Positions 1-6,060 of a DNA stretch of 34,118 nucleotides are shown piece by piece. Origin of the DNA: Planctomycetota bacterium (GTDB lineage: Bacteria; Planctomycetota; MHYJ01; JACPRB01). The translations under genes and the position numbers were made by a program. Numbering within the stretch: position 1 is the first letter of the stretch; every line of letters begins with the position of its first letter. The notes beneath the pieces were generated by a model, which saw only the letters and a list, made by a program, of their open reading frames with translations, did not search any database and had not been told where the DNA came from. The DNA lies in NCBI GenBank assembly GCA_016190175.1, contig JACPRC010000187.1:1-34118 (forward strand), given 5' to 3'.

Positions 1-94
1 ACCCTGAGCGAGCCGCAGGCGAGTCGAAGGGTTCACAACCCGTTGCGTCCCAAGGCGCACGAACCCCTCGACTTCGCTTCGCTCCGCTCGGGGT
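1..94. repeat. imperfect inverted repeat, about 34-bp arms
   Basis: The arm at 1-34 (starting ACCCTGAGCGAG, ending TCGAAGGGTTC) pairs with the arm at 61-94 (starting GAACCCCTCGAC, ending CTCGGGGT). By eye about 25 of 34 positions match. The 26-base loop holds no recognisable gene. Short hairpins with this CCTCGACTTCGCTTCGCTC flavour are scattered intergenically in many high-GC genomes. The left arm begins at the window edge, so the element may extend further left. Confidence 0.6.
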
Positions 95-134
95 GAGTCC
101 GCCGCAATGAAGGGACTTTTTTGCGGCGGACTCA
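94..134. repeat. perfect 14-bp inverted repeat hairpin
   Basis: TGAGTCCGCCGCAA (94-107) and TTGCGGCGGACTCA (121-134) are perfect reverse complements around a 13-base loop. The T-run sits inside the loop and the start of the second arm rather than after the stem, so this is not a normal intrinsic terminator. It directly abuts the preceding inverted repeat and looks like part of a composite intergenic repeat. Confidence 0.65.
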
Positions 135-250
135 ACCTTCGACCGGGGCGCGGGCTTCGGGCTCTTTTTCTGCTTCCCCATCGCGCGGATACCCTATCAT
201 CGTGGCCGGACGCGGGCCACCGTCGTATTACCTGTCGTGGAGGATCGCCC

Positions 251-1195
251 ATGAGACGCCGGACCGCCCTTGCCGCACTTTCCCTATGGATTGCCGTCCC
301 GCTCCCGGGCCAGGAGCAGGATCCCTTCGAGTCGGCGAAGAAGGAGATCGACGCCGACGCGATGAAGACGGTGCTCTCGAAGCTCGCGAGCGACGAGTTC
401 GAGGGCCGCGGCACGCTCACCCCCGGCATCCGGAAGGCGCGCGAGTACATCGAGGCGCGGCTCAAGGAATGGAACGTCGCGCCGGTCGGGTCCGGATATG
501 AGCTCCCCTGCAAGCCCTGGTGCAACCTCGGGGCGCTGCACCGTGGGAGCGATCCGAGACTCAAGGACGAGGTCATCGTCCTCGGATCGCACTACGACCA
601 TCTCGGCCGCGCCCGCAAGCCCGTGGACGGCGACGACATCAACAACGGCGCGGACGACAACGCCTCGGGCTCGACGCTGAACCTCTTCGTCGCGAAGGCG
701 CTCGCGGCGTCGAAGCTCCGGACGAAGCGGAGCATCCTGCACCTCTGGTTCGACGGCGAGGAGCAGGGGCTCAACGGGTCGAAGTCGTACTGCCAGGACC
801 CCGTCGTGCCGATGGACCGGATCGCCGCGATGGTGAACTGCGACATGGTCGGCCGTCCGGAGGAGACGGGCGCGAAGCTCTGGGGCGTCGGATCGTCGCT
901 CCAGTTCGAGCCGTGCGGCGCGAACGCGAGGCGGCGCGCCCCCGACGCGAAGGTGAACCTCCTGGAGGAGAAGGGGCCGTACTTCCACCGCAGCGACCAG
1001 GCGCCCTTCTGGTCCCGCGGCGTGCCGGTGATGTTCCTCTTCGGGACGATGCACGGCGACTACCACCGCGTGACCGACCACGCCGACAAGATCGACTACC
1101 CGAAGCTCGCGGAGCTGGCGAAGTTCGTGCTCGCCCTCGTCGTGGAGCTGGCGGACTACGACGGGAAGATCGAGAGGAACCCGGACTATAAGTAG
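251..1195 (+). CDS. secreted M28-family zinc aminopeptidase
   Basis: A 314-residue exported metallopeptidase that would hydrolyse peptides outside the cytoplasm. The N-terminus MRRRTALAALSLWIAVPLP is a signal peptide. The M28 metal ligands are all in place and in order: H114 and D116 in GSHYDHLG, D135/D136 in GADDNASG, the E170-E171 pair in GEEQG, D198 in NCDMVGR and H272 in DYHRVTDH. The start at 251 was chosen because the signal peptide begins there and GGAGGA lies just upstream; the frame is open further upstream but reads as noise. A short Cys-rich stretch (PCKPWCN) precedes the first ligand block and is unusual for the family. It stands alone, followed by a long hairpin. The family is clear; the substrate is unknown. 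Confidence 0.88.
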   Translation: MRRRTALAALSLWIAVPLPGQEQDPFESAKKEIDADAMKTVLSKLASDEFEGRGTLTPGIRKAREYIEARLKEWNVAPVGSGYELPCKPWCNLGALHRGSDPRLKDEVIVLGSHYDHLGRARKPVDGDDINNGADDNASGSTLNLFVAKALAASKLRTKRSILHLWFDGEEQGLNGSKSYCQDPVVPMDRIAAMVNCDMVGRPEETGAKLWGVGSSLQFEPCGANARRRAPDAKVNLLEEKGPYFHRSDQAPFWSRGVPVMFLFGTMHGDYHRVTDHADKIDYPKLAELAKFVLALVVELADYDGKIERNPDYK

Positions 1196-1198
1196 ACG

Positions 1199-1275
1199 AC
1201 AGACCGCGGACCACGGACCGCGGTAGACCACGGGCGCTGTGGTCTACGTTCTCCTGTGGTCCGTGGTCTGCGCTC
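1199..1275. repeat. long imperfect hairpin after the peptidase gene
   Basis: The inner stem is perfect: GTAGACCAC (1223-1231), a 7-base loop, GTGGTCTAC (1239-1247). Outer arms rich in CGGACCACGGACC (about 1199-1219) pair imperfectly with GTGGTCCGTGGTCTGCG (about 1256-1272). It lies between the peptidase stop and the next promoter. It could work as a factor-independent-like terminator or mRNA-stabilising hairpin, but it lacks a T-tract, so it may simply be a dispersed repeat. Confidence 0.6.
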
Positions 1276-1293
1276 CGTGCTCTACTTTCCCCC

Positions 1294-1321
1294 TTGACAT
1301 ACACATTTCATGGGTTACGCT
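1294..1321 (+). promoter_or_regulatory. candidate sigma70-type promoter
   Basis: A consensus -35 TTGACA (1294-1299) and a -10-like TACGCT (1316-1321) are separated by 16 bases. The predicted start near 1328 leaves a leader of about 100 bases before the PrdB-like gene at 1432, which has a strong GGAGGGAGG ribosome-binding site. This is the only perfect TTGACA noticed ahead of a gene here. Confidence 0.5.
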
Positions 1322-1431
1322 AGGGACGGAGAGAACGGGGGAACGAGGTTGGCGGGCACGTCTCGGGCGTTCCGCATTTCTCGGCTCCCTCGTCGGTCGC
1401 GGGTCGGAGTTCGTACGGAGGGAGGGAGCCG

Positions 1432-2196
1432 ATGGGGACCCATTTTTCGTTCTATCCGGTGGACCGCCGGGGCGCGCTCGAGATCAAGGTTGCGGAGTAC
1501 GTCTTCGAGCAGACGGAGCCCACGCCGTGGACTCCGCTGCGCCGGCCGCTCCGCGAGTGCCGCGCCGCGGTCGTGACGACCGCGGGCGTCCGTCTCGCCA
1601 CGCAGCACCAGTTCTCCTGCACGCGCACGTCCGGGAGCGCCGAGATCCGCGAGATCTCCGCCTACGTCTCGCCGGCGCAACTTGCCTTCGATTTCACGAA
1701 CTACGACCCCTCCGAGGCGCAGGAGGACCTCAATGTCCTCGTGCCGGTGGAGCGCATGCGCGAGCTGGCGGAGGAGAAGGTGCTCGGCGGCGTGACGGAG
1801 ACGTTCTTCTCCTTCTTCGGCCTGTGCGAGAACCTCGCGGCGCTCCGCGGGACCGCGGCCTGCGCCGTCGAGCGCCTCCGCGCGCAGGAGGTGGACGTGG
1901 TCTTCGTCTTCCCCGCCAATCTCGTCTGCAACCAGACCGGCGGGATCGTGGCGCGCGAAATCGAGCGCGCCGGCATCGCGACCGTGATGCTGGCGGGCGT
2001 GCGCGAGATCGTCGAACAGGTCCGCGTCCCGCGCGCCGTCTTCGTCAACTTCCCCTTCGGACGGCCGCTCGGACGCGCCGGCGACCGCGCCACGCAGCGG
2101 CGGATCCTCGACGAGATGGCCGCGGCCCTGTGCCGGAACGAGCGCCCGGGCCGGATCCGCGACCTGGATCTCGTGTGGGAGGGGGAGGTGGTATAA
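1432..2196 (+). CDS. PrdB/GrdB-like reductase family protein without Sec
   Basis: A 254-residue cytoplasmic protein that resembles the selenoprotein B subunits of the glycine/sarcosine/betaine/D-proline reductases. Shared features are AAVVTTAGVRL near residues 45-55, the D-L-N-V-(L)-V-P segment near 100-105, VDVVFVFPANLVCNQTGG at about 154-171, the following GI.TV strand, and the PRAVFVNFPFGRPLG block near 210-225. In the catalytic enzymes a selenocysteine or cysteine pair lies at the ANLVCNQ position; here only C166 remains and no in-frame TGA exists, so amino-acid reductase activity is doubtful. The start has GGAGGGAGG upstream. It is followed after 10 bases by a ferredoxin-arsenate reductase fusion, which suggests a shared thiol or redox role. 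Function is not known. Confidence 0.62.
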   Translation: MGTHFSFYPVDRRGALEIKVAEYVFEQTEPTPWTPLRRPLRECRAAVVTTAGVRLATQHQFSCTRTSGSAEIREISAYVSPAQLAFDFTNYDPSEAQEDLNVLVPVERMRELAEEKVLGGVTETFFSFFGLCENLAALRGTAACAVERLRAQEVDVVFVFPANLVCNQTGGIVAREIERAGIATVMLAGVREIVEQVRVPRAVFVNFPFGRPLGRAGDRATQRRILDEMAAALCRNERPGRIRDLDLVWEGEVV

Positions 2197-2197
2197 T
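2192..2197 (+). promoter_or_regulatory. extended -10 (TGGTATAAT) before the ferredoxin-ArsC gene
   Basis: TATAAT preceded by TGG lies over the stop codon of the upstream gene. It ends 9 bases before the ATG at 2207, predicting a leader of about 3 bases. The nearest GGAGG (2184-2188) is 18 bases from the ATG, too far for a normal ribosome-binding site, which favours an internal, almost leaderless promoter. No -35 is evident. Confidence 0.4.
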
Positions 2198-2206
2198 CGC
2201 CCCCCG

Positions 2207-2905
2207 ATGGCGCGCTTCGAGAAACACGTCTTCGTCTGCCAGAACGAGCGCAAGCCCGACGACCCGCGCGGGTGCTGCCTGGCGAAGGGCTCGGCCGGAA
2301 TCCTGGACCGCCTGAAGGGAGAACTCCACAAGCGCGGCCTCCACCGGAGGATCCGCATCAACAAGGCCGGATGTCTCGACCAGTGCGCCCTCGGCGTCTC
2401 CATCGTGGTCTACCCGGAAGCCGTCTGGTACGGCCGCGTCACTCTCGCCGACGTGGACGAGATCATCGAGAAGCACCTCGTAGGCGGGACGCCGGTGGAA
2501 CGGCTCCGGACCGACCTCGTCCGCCGGCTGCTGTTCGTGTGCGTCCAGAACTCCGGCCGCAGCCAGATGGCGGAGGCCTTCGCGCGGCTCCACGGCGGCG
2601 CGCGCGTCGAGGCGTACAGCGCCGGCTCGCGCCCGTCCGGCGTCGTGAACCCGCGCACGATCGAGGTCATGCGCGAGGTCGGATGCGACCTCGGCCGCGC
2701 CGTGTCGAAGCCTCTCTCCGCCGTGCCCGACCTGGAGTACGACGTCGCCGTCACGATGGGCTGCGGCGACGAGTGCCCGCGGGTGCGCGCGCGGCGGCGC
2801 GAGGACTGGGCGCTCCCGGACCCGAAGGACCTGCCGCCCGAGGAGTTCCGCAAGGTGCGGGACGAGATCGAGCGGCGGGTGAAGGAGCTGCTCGCGGGAC
2901 TTTGA
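2207..2905 (+). CDS. [2Fe-2S] ferredoxin fused to arsenate reductase (LMW-PTP fold)
   Basis: A 232-residue two-domain protein. Residues 1 to about 98 are a thioredoxin-like [2Fe-2S] ferredoxin with candidate ligands C11, C23 (or C24), C56 and C60 (KAGCLDQC). Residues from about 106 on form a low-molecular-weight phosphatase/ArsC domain: the P-loop C-x5-R is C112 to R118 in CVQNSGR, a second cysteine pair is C186 and C190 in MGCGDEC, and the DP motif is in ALPDPKD. In ArsC enzymes the P-loop Cys forms the arsenate adduct and the later Cys pair relays the disulfide, so the fused ferredoxin could deliver electrons directly (inference). No other ars genes are nearby, so a protein-phosphatase or other oxyanion role remains possible. 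It follows the PrdB-like gene by 10 bases. Confidence 0.85.
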   Translation: MARFEKHVFVCQNERKPDDPRGCCLAKGSAGILDRLKGELHKRGLHRRIRINKAGCLDQCALGVSIVVYPEAVWYGRVTLADVDEIIEKHLVGGTPVERLRTDLVRRLLFVCVQNSGRSQMAEAFARLHGGARVEAYSAGSRPSGVVNPRTIEVMREVGCDLGRAVSKPLSAVPDLEYDVAVTMGCGDECPRVRARRREDWALPDPKDLPPEEFRKVRDEIERRVKELLAGL

Positions 2906-2908
2906 CGT

Positions 2909-3484
2909 CTACGTCGGCTCTTCCTGCGATTCCCGCTCCGCGTCCGCGAGGTCGGAATCGAGCTTCAGGTCCCGAGCGCGCCCCCGCAGGTAGCTCCACT
3001 CGAGCCGATCGCGATTGAACCCGATGAGGTCGATCGCGTCGGCTCGATCGACGGGCCGGCCCGCGAGGAGCTTCAGGAGGATCAGATCCTCGCAGGTGGC
3101 CAGCCGGAGGGAGATCCCGAACACCTCGGTCGCTCGGGCCCGTGCCACCACCTCACGCGAAAACCGGTCGCCCGCGCGAATGACATCGATACGGACCTCG
3201 ATCCCGAACTTGGGGTCCTCGTAGATGAGCCGGAGGATGATGTCGTGCTCCAACCGCAGGACGGGACGCGTCGGGTGGCGCCGCAGTCCAATCGCCTCCG
3301 CCTCCCGGAAGATCCGTTCGAAATCAGCCTCCTCGATCAGCGCCAGGAAGTCGGCGTCCTTGGTCTGGCGAATGCGACCGTGCTTCTGAATGGCGATCCC
3401 GCCGATCAGGACGGGATCGAACCCCGCGGACCGGATGGCGCGCCATCCCTCCCGCATCCCTTCGAGGACGATGTCGCTAACCAT
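2909..3484 (-). CDS. AbiEii-like nucleotidyltransferase, putative toxin of a two-gene module
   Basis: A 191-residue protein of the polymerase-beta nucleotidyltransferase superfamily, similar in layout to AbiEii-type toxins. It has a G28-G29 motif in LIGGIAIQKHG, then RQTKDADF with D43 and D45 as likely metal ligands, then ATCEDLILLKLLAGR about 90 residues later, a conserved feature of this group. AbiEii-family toxins transfer nucleotides to RNA or protein targets; the substrate here is unknown. The ATG at 3484 overlaps the 3' end of the upstream 79-residue gene by 8 bases, so the two are translationally coupled. It converges on the ferredoxin-ArsC gene with 3 bases between stops. Confidence 0.65.
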   Translation of the reverse strand: MVSDIVLEGMREGWRAIRSAGFDPVLIGGIAIQKHGRIRQTKDADFLALIEEADFERIFREAEAIGLRRHPTRPVLRLEHDIILRLIYEDPKFGIEVRIDVIRAGDRFSREVVARARATEVFGISLRLATCEDLILLKLLAGRPVDRADAIDLIGFNRDRLEWSYLRGRARDLKLDSDLADAERESQEEPT

Positions 3485-3716
3485 GGACCTTCGAAAGGCG
3501 GCGCAGCATCGCCTCGTTGGCTCGCCCGTGCTCCTCCGACTTCCGCCGGAATGCCCGGCGGAATCCCTCGAGCGGATCCTCGTCCGGACGGGCTTGACGG
3601 AACGTCTGCATGCAGAACTCGAACCCGAAGTCCATCAGCGCCGCCCAGGCGAGGACGTTGCGCTCCTCCTCGGTGAGCTGTTCCTTCGTCTTGCACTTCA
3701 GATGTTCGAGCGCCAC
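3477..3716 (-). CDS. small helical protein, putative antitoxin partner
   Basis: A 79-residue, charged, probably all-helical protein that I do not recognise. It begins at a GTG (3716) and ends overlapping the nucleotidyltransferase start by 8 bases; this arrangement and size fit an antitoxin encoded ahead of its toxin, but sequence alone does not prove the role. No Shine-Dalgarno is evident. Instead an extended -10 (TGATAGAAT) ends 6 bases before the GTG, predicting a leaderless mRNA. The segment REFRRKSEEHGRANEAML-like helix near the C-terminus could be a partner-binding helix. Confidence 0.55.
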   Translation of the reverse strand: MALEHLKCKTKEQLTEEERNVLAWAALMDFGFEFCMQTFRQARPDEDPLEGFRRAFRRKSEEHGRANEAMLRRLSKVHG

Positions 3717-3722
3717 GGCCCT

Positions 3723-3731
3723 ATTCTATCA
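3723..3731 (-). promoter_or_regulatory. extended -10 (TGATAGAAT) for the 79-residue gene
   Basis: On the minus strand TGA followed by TAGAAT (3728-3723), then exactly 6 bases, then the GTG start at 3716. The TGA is also the stop codon of the upstream beta-helix gene. The spacing would place the transcription start on the G of GTG, giving a leaderless message for the two-gene module. Confidence 0.42.
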
Positions 3732-5363
3732 TTTCCGGTCGATCGTCGCCTTGTCCAGTCGCTCGATCGCCCCGGTCACCTTCGTGCCCCGCAGCCGTAC
3801 CGTCGCCTTCCCCGATGCGCTCAACGGTCCCTCGACGGTGCAGTCCTCCAGGACGAGCGTCGCCTCGTCCGCCGCGACGACCGGGCACTTCAGGCGGCAG
3901 CGCCGCAGCGTCAGTTCGGCCTTCCCCTCGACGCGAACGTAGCCGCCGGTCCCGTCGCAGATCGAGTCCTCCACGACAAGGCGCGCGTCGCCAAAGACGA
4001 TCGTCTCGCCGAACGTCGCGTCGCGCACCGCGACCTTCGCACTCTCCCCCGGATAGAGATTCCACGTCCGCACGGTCGCCTTGCCGAATGCGAGCGTCCG
4101 GTCCGCCAGCTTCAGGTCCGTGCCCTTGCGGACGCCCCCGATCTCGTGCTCGCCGGAAAGCCACACGCCGAGCCCGGCAAGTTCTCCCTCCTCGACGGTC
4201 ACGCGGCTCCCCGGAACCGAGACCAGTCCCCACGCGATGCCCCGGCTCCGCTGGATGCTCCCGAGGATCCCGGTCTCCTTCGGCGGTACCCAGTGGTCCA
4301 CGGACGCGCCGTCGGGGAGCTTCAGCGTCACCTCCGCGCCGGCCGGCGGCACGAGCCAGAGGAGCGCGCCCTCGGAGTCGACGAGCGTCACGCGCGCCCC
4401 CTTCGAGATCACGAACTCGCCGACGCGCCGGGCCTGATCGAGCAGCGCGGTCGATCCCTCGCGCGCGTCCACCGTGAAGCCGCCCGACGCCACGATCGAG
4501 CGCTCGATCTCGAGACGCGACTTCTCGAAGAGACCGATCCCATGGACGAAATTGCACAGCACGACCGCGTCCCGGAACAGGATCTTCGAATCGGGTCCCG
4601 CGGAGAGGTGCAGGTCGTGGGGGAATCGACCGACGAGCGACACGGCGCCGCCGCGGATCTCGAACCCGCCTTTCTCGACGACGACGCTGCCCGCGAGGAC
4701 GAAGCGGTTGGCCGTGATCCGCAGGACTCCGCCGTTGCGGACGACGACGCTTCCTTGCGCCGTGCCGTCGCGGGTGATCTCCACGGTCTTCCCGTCCACG
4801 ACCGCCGGCAGCTTCGTGGCGGGCAGCGGGTCGCGGACCACGCGCAGGCCGTCGATCCGCAGCACGTTCGGCCCCTCGACGCCGAGCGCGGAGGCGATGT
4901 CCACCATCCCGAGGCCCCATCCGAGCCGCTTCGCGTCGAGCCGCGGCTTCTTGACGGGCGAGTCGTCGCTGAGCTCGAACCCGCCCGGCTGCACCTTCAT
5001 GCGTTTCCACGTGCCGGCCTGAAGCTCGACGCCGTGGTGGAACTTCGCGCCGTCCCGGTCCTCGACCGCGAGCGCGAAGACCGTCGTCGCGCGGGACCAG
5101 ACGTCGAACTCGATGGAGCGGACGTTGGTGAGGAGCACCGGCGCGAGGAGGGCGACGATCGAGCCGGCCTTGCGTTCGAAGGCGAATTCGAGCGCGCCCG
5201 TGCCCTCGCGGACGGCGTCGGCCTGCCGGTTCCAGCGCAGCTCCGCCTTGCCCGCGCCGCCGCCCGTGTCGAAGACGATCCAGTCGTCCGTGCGCTCATC
5301 GCAGGAGAGGAAGTCCTGGTCGGGTTGCTGGGCAAGCGCGAGGATGAAGAGGGCGATCGTCAT
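3729..5363 (-). CDS. secreted CBM-like plus right-handed beta-helix protein
   Basis: A 544-residue protein with a short signal peptide (MTIALFILALAQQ). Residues about 18-170 resemble a galactose-binding-like, CBM11/CIA30-type beta-sandwich: opening with a cysteine-containing CDERTDDWIVFDTGGG, then EGTGALEFAFE and a GTWKRMKVQPGGF strand. Residues about 190-544 are short repeating strands such as VVRNGGVLRITANRF, ARLVVEDSICD and AELTLRRCRLKCP, the pattern of a parallel beta-helix. No catalytic motif was seen. It would act outside the cytoplasm, perhaps binding polysaccharide. The start has GGAGGA 8 bases upstream. Domain calls rest on pattern, not on a family match. Confidence 0.6.
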   Translation of the reverse strand: MTIALFILALAQQPDQDFLSCDERTDDWIVFDTGGGAGKAELRWNRQADAVREGTGALEFAFERKAGSIVALLAPVLLTNVRSIEFDVWSRATTVFALAVEDRDGAKFHHGVELQAGTWKRMKVQPGGFELSDDSPVKKPRLDAKRLGWGLGMVDIASALGVEGPNVLRIDGLRVVRDPLPATKLPAVVDGKTVEITRDGTAQGSVVVRNGGVLRITANRFVLAGSVVVEKGGFEIRGGAVSLVGRFPHDLHLSAGPDSKILFRDAVVLCNFVHGIGLFEKSRLEIERSIVASGGFTVDAREGSTALLDQARRVGEFVISKGARVTLVDSEGALLWLVPPAGAEVTLKLPDGASVDHWVPPKETGILGSIQRSRGIAWGLVSVPGSRVTVEEGELAGLGVWLSGEHEIGGVRKGTDLKLADRTLAFGKATVRTWNLYPGESAKVAVRDATFGETIVFGDARLVVEDSICDGTGGYVRVEGKAELTLRRCRLKCPVVAADEATLVLEDCTVEGPLSASGKATVRLRGTKVTGAIERLDKATIDRK

Positions 5364-5420
5364 GGCGTTGTCCTCCTGCTCGTTCGTACCGGCGGGGGGC
5401 CCGCGGGTTTCACGAATTCG

Positions 5421-5503
5421 TCACGCCAGCCCGCGGTCCGCCGGCTCGCGATGCGCCTTCTCGAACCGGTCCACGGCGCGGACGCCGGAGGAGAGATCGC
5501 GCA
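5421..5503 (-). pseudogene. remnant of the 3' end of a sugar epimerase gene
   Basis: The minus strand encodes MRDLSSGVRAVDRFEKAHRE...RGLA followed by a stop, matching the last ~27 residues of the intact epimerase at 6061-7146 (SRGVRAVDRFDRAHGE...RGLA). At DNA level 5421-5487 aligns without gaps to 6061-6127: blocks of 15 and 27 identical bases and about 55 of 67 matches overall. No start or Rossmann domain precedes it; the sequence upstream is the 70-residue gene. It is a decayed duplicate tail, either of a lost paralogue or produced when the two small genes between the copies inserted. Confidence 0.75.
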
Positions 5504-5716
5504 TCACGGGCTGTGAAACACGGTCTCGGCATAGAAGGACTGGACCTTCCCGCGCCCGCGGACGGCAGGAAGCAGCGGGCGGCATGCAGCGGGAATGAAC
5601 TCCACTTCCGCCCCGTTCTTCACCTTCCCGAGCATTCGGGGATGCCGAATGAGAAAGCGGACGAACGCGAACGCCTCCGCGATGTCCTTCTGGAGCCGTC
5701 CCTTGTCGACCTTCAT
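5504..5716 (-). CDS. small DUF5647-like protein
   Basis: A 70-residue protein whose core, LQKDIAEAFAFVRFLIRHP then KVKNGAEVEFIP, resembles the short DUF5647 pattern of a helix followed by HP...L..IP.GAEI.F. Function is unknown. Its ATG (5714-5716) overlaps the stop of the upstream 108-residue gene as ATGA, so the pair is translationally coupled. Its C-terminus runs directly into the epimerase-tail remnant, so the last residues (about AETVFHSP) may derive from the junction. The pair is placed like a toxin-antitoxin or similar accessory module, but no toxin fold is visible. Confidence 0.6.
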   Translation of the reverse strand: MKVDKGRLQKDIAEAFAFVRFLIRHPRMLGKVKNGAEVEFIPAACRPLLPAVRGRGKVQSFYAETVFHSP

Positions 5717-6039
5717 CTTGACTTCCGTCCCTTGACGAATCGTTCGATGTACCAGTCTACCCGATCCAGCAGATCCTGTTCGGCGAACTCCAGGACCTGA
5801 CCAAGGGTCGCCAGTTTCAGCGGTTTCTTCTCCACCAGCCGTCCCCGAGAATCAAGAACGTCTCGGTGGGCGAATCCATGCGCATTGTCGTATCGCACCA
5901 CGGGCAGCCAAGTTCCCGCGATTTGCACTTCCAATTGAACCAAGAACTCGACGATTCTCCCCAGCCGGGTACGAATCCTGAACCGCAGGCGTCGGTCGCC
6001 TCCTTCTCCGATCGGCTTGAAGAAGGACTTGTCGCCCAC
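5713..6039 (-). CDS. DUF7718-like small protein
   Basis: A 108-residue basic protein. The middle, FRIRTRLGRIVEFLVQLE and then WLPVVRYDNAHGFAHRDV, is a conserved-looking motif that I associate, with limited certainty, with the DUF7718 family; the tail is helical (LEFAEQDLLDRVDWYIERF). Function is unknown. Translation starts at a GTG (6039) with no Shine-Dalgarno; TGCTATACT ends 6 bases upstream, predicting a leaderless mRNA. It is the first gene of a two-gene unit with the DUF5647-like gene, and the unit sits between two copies of an epimerase 3' end. Confidence 0.6.
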   Translation of the reverse strand: MGDKSFFKPIGEGGDRRLRFRIRTRLGRIVEFLVQLEVQIAGTWLPVVRYDNAHGFAHRDVLDSRGRLVEKKPLKLATLGQVLEFAEQDLLDRVDWYIERFVKGRKSR

Positions 6040-6045
6040 AGCCCG

Positions 6046-6054
6046 AGTATAGCA
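6046..6054 (-). promoter_or_regulatory. extended -10 (TGCTATACT) for the DUF7718-like gene
   Basis: TGC then TATACT (minus strand, 6054-6046), 6 bases, then GTG at 6039. It lies in the 21-base gap just after the epimerase stop, so the small two-gene unit can be transcribed on its own. No convincing -35 is present, as expected for extended -10 promoters. Confidence 0.45.
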
Positions 6055-6060
6055 GAAGCG

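Noticed and set aside
94-134. Intrinsic terminator
   Set aside because: The T-run is within the loop and start of the second arm, not downstream of the stem, and no gene ends just before it in the window.
1432-2196. Selenocysteine in the PrdB/GrdB-like protein
   Set aside because: There is no in-frame TGA before the stop and no SECIS-like hairpin was sought or needed; C166 is an ordinary Cys codon.
3390-5516. A 708-codon plus-strand open frame antisense to the beta-helix protein
   Set aside because: It shadows the minus-strand protein, which has a signal peptide and ribosome-binding site; the antisense product has no recognisable domain.
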